From Betaproteobacteria bacterium (GTDB taxonomy: Bacteria; Pseudomonadota; Gammaproteobacteria; Burkholderiales; Burkholderiaceae_C): 20,390 nucleotides of DNA. A program made the translations under genes and the position numbers. This document shows positions 1 to 7,338 of the stretch, piece after piece. The stretch covers positions 1 through 20,390 of the forward strand of contig VBCQ01000246.1 of assembly GCA_005882155.1 (NCBI GenBank). The letters run 5' to 3'. The notes beneath the pieces are model-generated. The model was given only the letters and a program-made list of their open reading frames with translations, was not told the origin of the DNA and made no database searches. The stretch's first letter is position 1, and each line of letters begins with the position of its first letter.

Positions 1-177
1 TTCCCGACGTGGTGGTGTGTTCGTGACGGTGCCAACTTCGCAGGGGTCGACGATCCACGAGATTCGCGAGGCGCCATATCCCGCGGTCGCGGGGTGACCC
101 CACAACGCGGGGGTCGAATCAAGATGACGTGTGAGTTTGTTCACGCTCCGCGTTTACAAGGGCTTGCGCAATGCATG
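1..177. other. Window-edge region, no confident gene
   Basis: No confident gene lies before the first terminator. On the plus strand, frame 2 is open from the window edge to a TGA at 95-97 and could be the last 31 codons of a gene entering from the left. One minus-strand frame is open across the same stretch, so neither can be preferred. A short inverted repeat (GACCCC at 95-100 with GGGGTC at 109-114) follows the plus-strand stop but has no T-run. I recognise no homology in any frame. Confidence 0.3.
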
Positions 178-200
178 AAAAAACCCGCCGCAGCGGGGTT
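178..200 (-). terminator. Intrinsic terminator after PEP-CTERM gene B
   Basis: Read on the minus strand, a GC-rich hairpin (arms 182-188 and 193-200, loop CGCA, one bulged base) is followed by a run of six T. It begins 20 bases past the stop codon of the 221-1093 gene, which fits rho-independent termination of that gene. The stem and loop nearly match the terminator at 1261-1287, in line with the two units being copies. Confidence 0.8.
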
Positions 201-220
201 GTTGTGCGAGAGCAATCGCC

Positions 221-1093
221 TCAGGCAGCGCGGCGTTGCTTGCGGCGCCGCACCGCGAAGCCGACGGCGCCAAGGCCGAGCAGCATCATCGCGTAGGTCT
301 CGGGCTCGGGCACTTGCGGCACCGGTGCCTGCTGCACCGGAGCGAGGTTGGGGTCGAACCAGATGTGATGGTTGCTCAACACCGCGGCCATGCCGGGCAG
401 GTTCGAGCCATCGATGACTTCGCCATTGGCGCTGCCGTCGCCGAAACCGACGGCCGCTGTTTGGCTGGTGACGGCCACGTCCCATTGCATGTCCTTGTAG
501 AAGAAGCCGATCGCACCTTCGCCCACGGGGATGGCGTAGTCGGGTCCGCGCACGACCAATTGAAAGCTGTCGAGCTTGTCGCCGAGACTGGCGAAGCGAC
601 CGACCGCGTCCCAGGTGACGATGATTTCATTGGCGATGTCGGTGCGGACGTGCATCACGCCGCTGGCAAGATTGCGCGTGTCCACGTCGGCGAAGAATGG
701 CGAGATGATCGGTGCGTTCGCGCCTTGGGGGCCGGTCGGAAGGAAGAGAGAGATTCCGCTGGTGAAGCTGATGCTGCCGTTGTTATTGGCCCAGAACTGC
801 GTGTAGTCGGCGCCGAAGAACGACAGCGTGAACCCGAGGTCGATCGGGCCCATGAAGCCGTCGTCGTTGCGACCATCGAGCGCGCCGATGTTCGACGCAT
901 TGTCGCCGCCGGTCATCACCGCGATCGGGCCGAGGCCGCCGCCGATCGAATCGGTGTAGTAGCTGGTCGACGGCGTCAACGCTGATTGCGGCACGACCGT
1001 CACCGCCGCATCGGCGGACGATGCGGCGAACAGTGCGACTGGAATAATCGTAGCGCAAAGCGCGGTTCTGATTTGCTGCTCGAGGTCGTACAT
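221..1093 (-). CDS. PEP-CTERM exported protein, NIDO-like domain (copy B)
   Basis: 290-residue exported protein of unknown specific function. The N-terminus carries a hydrophobic signal segment (about residues 9-30). The middle has features of a nidogen-like extracellular domain, notably ISPFFADVDTR. The end is a textbook PEP-CTERM sorting signal: VPEPETYAMMLLGLG starting at residue 261, a short hydrophobic helix and an RRRKQRR basic tail. In this family, exosortase/EpsH recognises the signal and the protein is processed in the membrane for surface or exopolysaccharide association; no exosortase gene is in this window. GGAGG (complement of 1099-1103) lies 5 bases before the ATG and fixes the start. 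It is roughly 80% identical by eye to the neighbour at 1303-2172, with the N-terminal signal region most diverged. The specific ligand or role cannot be read from the sequence. Confidence 0.88.
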   Translation of the reverse strand: MYDLEQQIRTALCATIIPVALFAASSADAAVTVVPQSALTPSTSYYTDSIGGGLGPIAVMTGGDNASNIGALDGRNDDGFMGPIDLGFTLSFFGADYTQFWANNNGSISFTSGISLFLPTGPQGANAPIISPFFADVDTRNLASGVMHVRTDIANEIIVTWDAVGRFASLGDKLDSFQLVVRGPDYAIPVGEGAIGFFYKDMQWDVAVTSQTAAVGFGDGSANGEVIDGSNLPGMAAVLSNHHIWFDPNLAPVQQAPVPQVPEPETYAMMLLGLGAVGFAVRRRKQRRAA

Positions 1094-1189
1094 CGAAACC
1101 TCCGTGATTGCGATTCGCTGCGAGCATATGCAAGAACGCGCCCGGACTCCTATCCCTCGCCTGCGGGGAAAAACGGGAGTCGATACCGC

Positions 1190-1225
1190 TCAGATGTGCA
1201 GAGCGTGACCGACTGCACGCAGCGC
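1190..1225 (-). pseudogene. Remnant of the lpdV 3' end
   Basis: The minus strand here encodes ALRAVGHALHI followed by TGA, against ALRALGHALHI followed by TAG at the true end of lpdV (2259-2294). The match in reading frame and nucleotide sequence fades beyond about 12 codons. It sits upstream of PEP-CTERM copy B exactly as the real lpdV tail sits upstream of copy A. The bases between remnant and gene also match (TATCCC blocks near 1150 and 2229), with a small indel. It is a duplication scar, not a functional gene. Confidence 0.8.
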
Positions 1226-1260
1226 CGTTTTCGTTCTACTCATCGAAGCGAACCGAAAGC

Positions 1261-1287
1261 AAAAACCCCGCCGCAGCGGGGCTTTTT
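1261..1287. terminator. Intrinsic terminator after PEP-CTERM gene A, possibly bidirectional
   Basis: AAAAACCCCGC and GCGGGGCTTTTT pair around a CGCA loop with a single bulged C. A-run and T-run flank the stem on both strands, so it can end transcripts from either direction. It lies 15 bases past the stop of the 1303-2172 gene on the minus strand. The core matches the terminator at 178-200. Confidence 0.85.
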
Positions 1288-1302
1288 GCGCCATCCGCCG
1301 GC

Positions 1303-2172
1303 TCAGTCGGCACACCGCTGCTTGCGCCAGCGCACCGCGAAGCCGATGACGCCGAGTCCGAGCAGCATCAGAGCGTAGGTCTCGGGCTCGGGAACCGGTG
1401 GCTGCGTCGGCGGCACCGGCGCCAGGTTCGGATCGAACCAGATGTGGTGGTTGTTCACCACCGCGGCCATGCCCGGCAGGTTCGAGCCTTCGAGAACCTC
1501 GCCGTTGGCGCTGCCGTCGCCGAAACCGACCGCTGCGGTGTGGCTCGTATCGGTGTCGTCCCACTGCATGGACTTGTAGAAGAAGCCGATTGCGCCTTCG
1601 CCGACCGGGATCGAATAGCCGGGGCCGCGCACGACGAGCTGGAAGCTGTCGAGCAGATCCCCGTGACTGGCGAAGCGGCCGACCGCGTCCCACGTGACGA
1701 TGATTTCGTTGGCGATGTCGGTGCGCACGTGCATCACGCCGCTCAGCGGATTGCGCGTGTCCACGTCGGCGAAGAACGGTGAGATCACCGGAACGCTCGC
1801 GCCCTGCGGGCCGGTCGGGATGAAGGCAGAGACTCCGCCGGTGAAGCTGATGTTGCCGTTGTTGTTGGCCCAGAACTGGGTGTAGCTGCTGCCGAAGAAC
1901 GACAGCGTGAAGCCGAGATTGATCGGACCCATGAAGCCATCGTCGTTGCGTCCGTCGGGTGCACCGACGTTCGCGGCATTGCCGCCTCCGGTCATCACGG
2001 CGATCGGGCCGAGCCCACCGCCGATCAGATCGGTGAAGTAGGTGGTCGACGGCGTCAGCGCCGACTGCGGTATCACCGTCACGGTGGCAACTGCGGGCGC
2101 AGCCGCGAGCAATGCGAGCGGAACGATCGTGGCCCACAGCGCCGTTCTGAAATTCGGATTGAATCTGTTCAT
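1303..2172 (-). CDS. PEP-CTERM exported protein, NIDO-like domain (copy A)
   Basis: 289-residue exported protein. A signal peptide (about residues 9-30, ending in an Ala-rich stretch) is followed by a nidogen-like domain with ISPFFADVDTR. The sorting tail is VPEPETYALMLLGLG from residue 260, a short transmembrane helix and a basic end RWRKQR. The frame stays open far upstream, but that part overlaps lpdV. I start at the ATG at 2172 because GGAGG (complement of 2178-2182) precedes it by 5 bases and the signal peptide follows at once. It begins 86 bases after the lpdV stop with no terminator between, so it may be read through from the bkd operon or use its own promoter. It is the paralogue of the 221-1093 gene. 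Surface or matrix association is inferred from the sorting tag; the precise function is unknown. Confidence 0.88.
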   Translation of the reverse strand: MNRFNPNFRTALWATIVPLALLAAAPAVATVTVIPQSALTPSTTYFTDLIGGGLGPIAVMTGGGNAANVGAPDGRNDDGFMGPINLGFTLSFFGSSYTQFWANNNGNISFTGGVSAFIPTGPQGASVPVISPFFADVDTRNPLSGVMHVRTDIANEIIVTWDAVGRFASHGDLLDSFQLVVRGPGYSIPVGEGAIGFFYKSMQWDDTDTSHTAAVGFGDGSANGEVLEGSNLPGMAAVVNNHHIWFDPNLAPVPPTQPPVPEPETYALMLLGLGVIGFAVRWRKQRCAD

Positions 2173-2258
2173 CGGAACCTCCGTTGTTGTGGTCGGCCCG
2201 AAGCTGAGGCAGGAATCCTCGCGCTCGTATCCCACGCTCTTGGGGGTCGCGCCATTCG

Positions 2259-3653
2259 CTAGATGTGCAAGGCGTGACCCAGTGCTCTCAGCGCTGCTTC
2301 CTGCACCGCTTCGCCGAGCGTCGGATGGGCATGTACCGTGCCCGCGGTGTCTTCGAGTCGCGCACCCATCTCGATCGACTGCGAAAACGCGGCGCTCAAT
2401 TCCGACACGCCGCGGCCGACCGCCTGCCAGCCGACGATGAGATGGTTGTCGCGCCGGGCGACCACGCGCACGAAGCCGTCGGACGACTCGAGCGTCATCG
2501 CGCGGCCGTTCGCGCTGAACGGAAAGGCGGCATGAACGGCATCGGTGCCGGCTTGCGCCGCTTGCTCGGGCGTGTGCCCGACGACGACAACTTCGGGGTC
2601 GGTAAAGCACACCGCAGGAATTACCGCGGGTGCAAAGCGGCGCCGTCGGCCGGCGATGATCTCGGCCACCATCTCGCCTTGCGCCATCGCGCGGTGCGCG
2701 AGCATCGGCTCGCCACTCACGTCGCCGATCGCCCACACGTTGCGCATCGACGTGCGGCATTGATCGTCGATCTTCACCGCCTTGCCGTTCATGTCGAGCA
2801 GCAAGCTCTCGAGACCGAAGCCTTCGGTGCGTGGGCGCCGGCCGACGGCGACGAGCACGCGATCGGCGGCGAGCTCGGATTCATCGCCTTGCGCATTGCG
2901 AATGCGCAACCCCTTGCCGTTCGCGCCTGGCCCCTGCACCGTGCAAGCGAGATGCAGCTGAACGCCGAGTCTGCGCAGCGATGCGGCGACCGGCTTTGTC
3001 AATTCGTCGTCGTACGCGGGCAGCACATGGGCCAGCGCTTCGACGATCGCCACGTCGGCACCGAGCTTGCGATAAGCCATGCCCAATTCGAGCCCGATGT
3101 AGCCGGCGCCGACGACGACGAGGCGCTTCGGCAGCGATGGCGGTGCGAGCGCTTCGGTCGACGAGATGACGTTGCCGCCGAACGGCATGCCCGGCAATTC
3201 GACCGCCTGCGAACCGCTGGCCAGCAGCAGATGCTCGCAGGTGATGCGCATTCGTTCGTCGCCCTGCTGAACTTCGACGGTCTTGCCGTCGACGATGCGG
3301 CCCCAGCCGGCAATGACCTGCACGCCGTTCTTCTTCAGCAGCGCAGCAACGCCGCCGGTCAGCTTGCCGACGATGCCGTCTTTCCAGCGCAGCGTTTGCG
3401 CGATCTCGATGCGTGGCGCTTGCACGTGGATGCCGAGCGCCGAGCTGTTCGCGTAGTGAAGCGTCTTGTCGAACTCCTCGGCCGCATGGATCAAGGCCTT
3501 CGACGGGATGCAGCCGATGTTCAGACAAGTGCCGCCGAGGCGATCACCTTCGACGAGTGTGGTGGCGACGCCAAGCTGCGCCGCGCGGATGGCTGCGACA
3601 TAACCGCCGGGGCCGCCGCCGATGATGAGGAGGGTGGTGCTTGATGTGGCCAT
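2259..3653 (-). CDS. lpdV: Dihydrolipoamide dehydrogenase (E3) of the branched-chain complex
   Basis: 464-residue flavoprotein that reoxidises the dihydrolipoyl groups of E2 and passes electrons through FAD to NAD+. Residues 12-17 (GGGPGG) begin the FAD fold. The redox disulphide is in GGTCLNIGCIPSK (Cys43 and Cys48). A second dinucleotide motif VVVGAGYIGLELG binds NAD. The C-terminal dimer-interface motif HPTLGE supplies the catalytic His443/Glu448 pair. Length and all key residues are normal, so it looks functional. The frame extends further upstream, but I start at the ATG at 3653, two bases after the bkdB stop, where family homology begins. No clear Shine-Dalgarno is seen, so translation is probably coupled to bkdB. 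Being last in the bkd operon, it corresponds to the LpdV-type E3; whether it also serves other 2-oxoacid dehydrogenases cannot be told. Confidence 0.95.
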   Translation of the reverse strand: MATSSTTLLIIGGGPGGYVAAIRAAQLGVATTLVEGDRLGGTCLNIGCIPSKALIHAAEEFDKTLHYANSSALGIHVQAPRIEIAQTLRWKDGIVGKLTGGVAALLKKNGVQVIAGWGRIVDGKTVEVQQGDERMRITCEHLLLASGSQAVELPGMPFGGNVISSTEALAPPSLPKRLVVVGAGYIGLELGMAYRKLGADVAIVEALAHVLPAYDDELTKPVAASLRRLGVQLHLACTVQGPGANGKGLRIRNAQGDESELAADRVLVAVGRRPRTEGFGLESLLLDMNGKAVKIDDQCRTSMRNVWAIGDVSGEPMLAHRAMAQGEMVAEIIAGRRRRFAPAVIPAVCFTDPEVVVVGHTPEQAAQAGTDAVHAAFPFSANGRAMTLESSDGFVRVVARRDNHLIVGWQAVGRGVSELSAAFSQSIEMGARLEDTAGTVHAHPTLGEAVQEAALRALGHALHI

Positions 3654-3655
3654 CG

Positions 3656-4921
3656 CTATTCGACGAACAGCATCGCGGGGCACTCGAGCATCGCGCGCAT
3701 CGCTTGAACGAACTCCGCCGCATGCACGCCGTCGACGACGCGATGGTCGAACGATGATGACAAGTTCATCATCTGTCGCGCGACGACGGCGCCGGCGCGA
3801 ATCATTGGCCGCTCGACGATCCGGTTGACGCCGACGATCGCGACTTCGGGATGGTTGATCACCGGTGTCGAGACGATGCCGCCGAGCGCGCCGAGGCTGG
3901 TGATCGTGATCGTCGATCCCGACAGGTCTTCGCGCGCGGCTTTGCCGCTGCGCGCCGCCTCGGCCAGGCGCGCAATCTCTCCCGCGCTCGCCCACAGGTC
4001 ACGCGCCTCGGCATGGCGCAGCACCGGCACGATCAGGCCCGCATCGGTCTGCGTCGCGATGCCGATGTGCACGGCGCCGTGGCGCGTGACGACGCCGGCC
4101 TCGTCGTCGAAGCGCGCATTGATCTGCGGGAACTCGCGCAGCGCTAGCACCAGCGCGCGCGCCAGCAAGGGCAGCAAGGTCAAGCGTCCGCGCGCCGCGC
4201 CCCACTTCGCGTTCAGGCGCGCGCGCAGCGCTTCGAGCTCGGTGACGTCGATCTCTTCGACGTAAGTGAAGTGCGGAATGCGGCGCTTGGACTCCTGCAT
4301 CTTCTGCGCGATCTTGCGGCGCAGGCCGATGACCGGCACGGCCTCTTCGTCGTTGCGCTCGACATAGGCGATGCCGCCTCGCGCAGTCGGCGTGACTGGA
4401 CCGCGTGCAGCATAGGCATCGACGTCGGCGTGCGTGATGCGCCCCGCCGGACCGCTGCCGCGGACGAACTGCAGCTCGATGCCGAGATCCCACGCGTGGC
4501 GTCGCACTGCCGGCGACGCGATCGGCTTGTCGCCGCTTTCGCGCGCGGCGGACGCAACTTGCGCAGCAGGCTTGATCGGCGTCGGCAGCGCTTCCTTCTG
4601 CGGCGCGGGCGGTGGCGGCGCAGCGACCGCAACCGCTTCTTTCGGCACCGCCGCCGGCGCGTTGCGCACATTGCCCGTCCCCTCGACCTCGATGCGAATC
4701 AGCTCCGACCCGACCGCCATCACCTTGCCGATCTCGCCGCCGAGCGACTGCACCGTGCCGACGACCGGCGATGGAATCTCGACCGTCGCCTTGTCGGTCA
4801 TCACGTCGGCGAGCACCTGGTCTTCAGCGACCGTGTCGCCCGGCTTCACATGCCACGCGACGAGCTCGACTTCGGCGATGCCTTCGCCGATGTCGGGCAT
4901 GCGGATCACATGCACTCCCAT
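3656..4921 (-). CDS. bkdB: Branched-chain 2-oxoacid dehydrogenase E2 (dihydrolipoyl acyltransferase)
   Basis: 421-residue core of the complex; it transfers isobutyryl, isovaleryl or 2-methylbutyryl groups from lipoate to CoA in valine, leucine and isoleucine breakdown. Domains in order: one lipoyl domain (about 1-80) with the lipoylated lysine in TDKATVEIPSP (Lys44); a Pro/Ala-rich linker (about 86-130); a peripheral-subunit-binding domain (about 136-172, ASPAVRRHAWDLGIEL then RITHADVDAY); and the catalytic domain (about 190-421) with the active-site motif SSFDHRVVDG (His393, Asp397). The start is the ATG one base after the bkdA2 stop, in the string TGAAATG, the same junction as between bkdA1 and bkdA2; this implies coupled translation. 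The gene is intact even though the preceding E1beta gene is frameshifted; premature termination in bkdA2 could reduce coupling into it. Confidence 0.95.
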   Translation of the reverse strand: MGVHVIRMPDIGEGIAEVELVAWHVKPGDTVAEDQVLADVMTDKATVEIPSPVVGTVQSLGGEIGKVMAVGSELIRIEVEGTGNVRNAPAAVPKEAVAVAAPPPPAPQKEALPTPIKPAAQVASAARESGDKPIASPAVRRHAWDLGIELQFVRGSGPAGRITHADVDAYAARGPVTPTARGGIAYVERNDEEAVPVIGLRRKIAQKMQESKRRIPHFTYVEEIDVTELEALRARLNAKWGAARGRLTLLPLLARALVLALREFPQINARFDDEAGVVTRHGAVHIGIATQTDAGLIVPVLRHAEARDLWASAGEIARLAEAARSGKAAREDLSGSTITITSLGALGGIVSTPVINHPEVAIVGVNRIVERPMIRAGAVVARQMMNLSSSFDHRVVDGVHAAEFVQAMRAMLECPAMLFVE

Positions 4922-4922
4922 T

Positions 4923-5914
4923 TCATGCCTCCATCGCGCGCTTGAACGCAGCGGCGACGCGCGACGGGCCGGGGAAATAGGCCCACTCCTGCGCATGCGG
5001 GTACGGCGTGTCCCACCCCGCGACGCGTTCGATCGGCGCCTCGAGGTGATAGAAGCAATGCTCTTGCACCAGCGACTCGAGCTCGGCACCGAAGCCGCTG
5101 GTGCGCGTGGCCTCGTGCACGACGACGCAGCGACCGGTCTTCTTCACCGAGTCGACGATCGTCGCGAGGTCGAGCGGATCGTGCCGTAGGTGATCACCGT
5201 CAGATCGCGGCCGGGGCGGAACACCGCGGCCGATTCGAGCGGCAGCGTGTAGTAGCCGTCGGGCACTTCGCCCAGCGGGTGCTTGGACCAAGGCACGACC
5301 GGCTTGTCGTGATGGCCGTCGAACGGGCCGTTGTACAAGCGCTTGGGCTCGAGAAAGATGACCGGATCGTCATTCTCGATCGATGCAATCAGCAAGCCCT
5401 TGGCGTCGTATGGGTTCGACGGCATCACCGTGCGCAGCCCGCAGACATGGGTGAACAGCGCCTCGGGGCTCTGGCTGTGCGTCTGCCCGCCGTAGATGCC
5501 GCCGCCGCACGGCATGCGAATCGTGATCGGCGCGGTGAAGTCGCCGGCCGATCGATAGCGCAAGCGCGCCGCTTCGGAGACGATCTGGTCCGACGCCGGA
5601 TAAAAATAATCGGCGAACTGAATCTCGGCGACCGGGCGCAGTCCGTATGCGCCCATGCCGACCGCCGCACCGACGATGCCGCCTTCGGAGATCGGCGTGT
5701 CGAACACGCGCGATTGGCCGTACTTGGCCTGCAGGCCTTCGGTGCAGCGGAACACGCCGCCGAAGTAGCCGACGTCCTGGCCGAACACGACGACGTTGGG
5801 GTCGCGCTCGAGCATCACGTCCATCGCCGAGCGCAGCGCCTGGATCATCGTCATCGGCGTGCGCTTCGCTTCGCTCGCCGCTTGCATCAGCTTGGGCTTC
5901 GTTTCGGTCAGCAT
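4923..5914 (-). pseudogene. bkdA2: Branched-chain 2-oxoacid dehydrogenase E1 beta, broken by internal deletion/frameshift
   Basis: E1beta pairs with E1alpha for thiamine-diphosphate-dependent decarboxylation of branched-chain 2-oxoacids. From the ATG at 5914 the frame is typical (MTMIQALRSAMDVMLERDP at residue 21, GQDVGYFGG, FADYFYPASDQ, MPCGGGIYGGQTHSQSPEA) up to TVITYGT (residue 245). It then leaves the family sequence and stops at 5144, giving 256 residues. The C-terminal domain resumes in another frame at PLDLATIVDSVKKTGRC and runs 84 residues to the TGA at 4923-4925. In Pseudomonas-type BkdA2, as I recall it, about 25 residues separate TYGT from PLDL; here only two bases do, so about 73 bp are missing. 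The total span, 992 bases, is not a multiple of three. The truncated product lacks most of the C-terminal domain and should be inactive. This may be a true null allele or an assembly error. Confidence 0.88.
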
Positions 5915-5915
5915 T

Positions 5916-7151
5916 TCAGACTCCCAGTTCTTGTCGTTGGCGGCGCAGGTGCTCGGGCATGTCTTTGTAGACGTCCTCGAACATCGTCGCCGCGCTGAAC
6001 GTGTGTCCATCGGCGAGCGTGCCGTAGCGCTCGGCCTCCTTTTGCGCGGCGCTGACCTGCGCCTCGAGCTCCTTCTGCGCGTCGACATGCTGTTGCTCGG
6101 ACCACGCGCCGATTGCGATCAGATGCGCCTTCAGTCGCGCGATCGGGTCGCCGAGCGGGAAGTGCTGCCAATCGTCGGCTGGCCGGTACTTCGATGGATC
6201 ATCGGACGTCGAGTGCGGTCCGGCGCGATAGGTCACCCATTCGATCAACGTCGGCCCGAGGTTGCTGCGCGCGCGCTCGGCCGCCCATTGCGATGCGGCG
6301 TAGACCGCGAGGAAATCGTTGCCGTCGACGCGCAGCGACGCGATGCCGCAGCCGACGCCGCGGGCCGCGAAAGTCGTCGCCTCGCCACCGGCGATCGCCT
6401 GGAAGGTCGAGATCGCCCACTGGTTGTTGACGACGTTGAGGATCACCGGCGCGCGGTAGACATGAGCGAAGGTCAGCGCGGTATGGAAGTCGGCCTCGGC
6501 AGTCGCGCCGTCGCCGATCCAGCCCGAGGCGATTTTGGTGTCGCCCTTGATCGCCGAGGCCATGCCCCAGCCGACGGCCTGGATGAACTGCGTCGCGAGG
6601 TTGCCGCTGATCGTGAAGAAGCCGGCGCGCTTCATCGAGTACATCACCGGCAATTGGCGGCCCTTGATCGGATCGTGCTCGTTGGACAGCAATTGGCAAA
6701 TCATCTCGACCAGCGAGACGTCGTCGCGCGCGAGCAGCAGGCCTTGCTGGCGGTAGGTCGGGAAGCACATGTCGCCGCTTTGCAGTGCGAGCGCATGCGC
6801 GGTGGCGATGGCCTCCTCGCCGAGGCACTGCATGTAGAACGACATCTTCTTCTGCCGCTGCGCGATCAGCATGCGGGCATCGAAGATTCGGGTCTTCATC
6901 ATCGCGCGCAAGCCGCGCTGCAGCAACGCCGCGTCGACCTGCGGCGCCCACGGGCCGAGCGCGCGGCCCTCGTCGTCGAGCACGCGCACCAGCGAGTACG
7001 CGAGGGCTGCCGTGTCGGCCGGCGCGACGTCGAGCGGCGGGCGCTTCACTTCGCCGGCGGCGGACAGACGCAGATAAGAAAAATCGGTGTGGCGCCCTGG
7101 GCGGCCGGTCGGCTCGGGCACGTGCAAACGCAGCGGTTCGCGAGGGGTCAT
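5916..7151 (-). CDS. bkdA1: Branched-chain 2-oxoacid dehydrogenase E1 alpha
   Basis: 411 residues, matching the usual length of Pseudomonas BkdA1 (about 410). It binds thiamine diphosphate and Mg and, with E1beta, decarboxylates the oxoacids from Val, Leu and Ile. Visible marks: the family N-terminus LRLHVPEPTGRPG (residues 7-19), MSFYMQCLGEEA, FPTYRQQG, the cofactor motif GDGATAEADFH with the closing NN at 242-243, the conserved loop GPHSTSDDPSKYR (311-323) and the family C-terminus HLRRQRQELGV. The frame runs 68 codons further upstream, but family similarity starts at the ATG at 7151, preceded by GGAGA (complement of 7159-7163) with 7 bases spacing. It is the first gene of the minus-strand bkd operon. 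Its stop and the bkdA2 start form TGAAATG. No lesion is seen in this gene. Confidence 0.95.
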   Translation of the reverse strand: MTPREPLRLHVPEPTGRPGRHTDFSYLRLSAAGEVKRPPLDVAPADTAALAYSLVRVLDDEGRALGPWAPQVDAALLQRGLRAMMKTRIFDARMLIAQRQKKMSFYMQCLGEEAIATAHALALQSGDMCFPTYRQQGLLLARDDVSLVEMICQLLSNEHDPIKGRQLPVMYSMKRAGFFTISGNLATQFIQAVGWGMASAIKGDTKIASGWIGDGATAEADFHTALTFAHVYRAPVILNVVNNQWAISTFQAIAGGEATTFAARGVGCGIASLRVDGNDFLAVYAASQWAAERARSNLGPTLIEWVTYRAGPHSTSDDPSKYRPADDWQHFPLGDPIARLKAHLIAIGAWSEQQHVDAQKELEAQVSAAQKEAERYGTLADGHTFSAATMFEDVYKDMPEHLRRQRQELGV

Positions 7152-7338
7152 CGTCGTGTCTCCATGCACGATCGTGTCGCGCGTCGGGTCACTCGAATCG
7201 GCTCGGCGCAAGGCGGGTGGCCTCGTGCCGACCGGAGGGTGCGACGGCGCTGGCGGGGTCGCCGCGCAGGCCGTCTGCGTGCCAAGCGTAACGGATTTTT
7301 TCGCACGCGGCCGATGCGCTGATGCGAAGATTCGCCCG
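7152..7338. promoter_or_regulatory. Divergent intergenic region between bkdA1 and an oxidoreductase gene
   Basis: These 187 bases must hold the promoters of the bkd operon (minus strand) and of the plus-strand oxidoreductase. The only AT-rich patch is around 7288-7305 (GTAACGGATTTTTTCG). I cannot assign -35/-10 boxes with confidence. In Pseudomonas the bkd operon is activated by the Lrp-like BkdR, but no bkdR gene lies next to the operon here, so control by that route is not supported by this window. Confidence 0.5.

Noticed and set aside
110..150. A possible third lpdV-tail remnant after the first terminator
   Set aside because: Only a few bases around AGATG-ACGTGTGAG resemble the tail and the GHALHI codons are not recovered; similarity is at background level.
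7270..7284. Sigma-54-like site upstream of bkdA1 (minus strand TGGCACG with GC 10 bases after the GG)
   Set aside because: The -24 half is perfect but the -12 half reads CGGC instead of TTGC, and no enhancer-binding regulator is nearby. One good half-site is expected by chance in GC-rich DNA.
5796..7322. A 508-codon plus-strand frame opposite bkdA1
   Set aside because: Shadow of the bkdA1 and bkdA2 coding sequences; composition is typical of antisense GC-rich frames and no domain is recognised.
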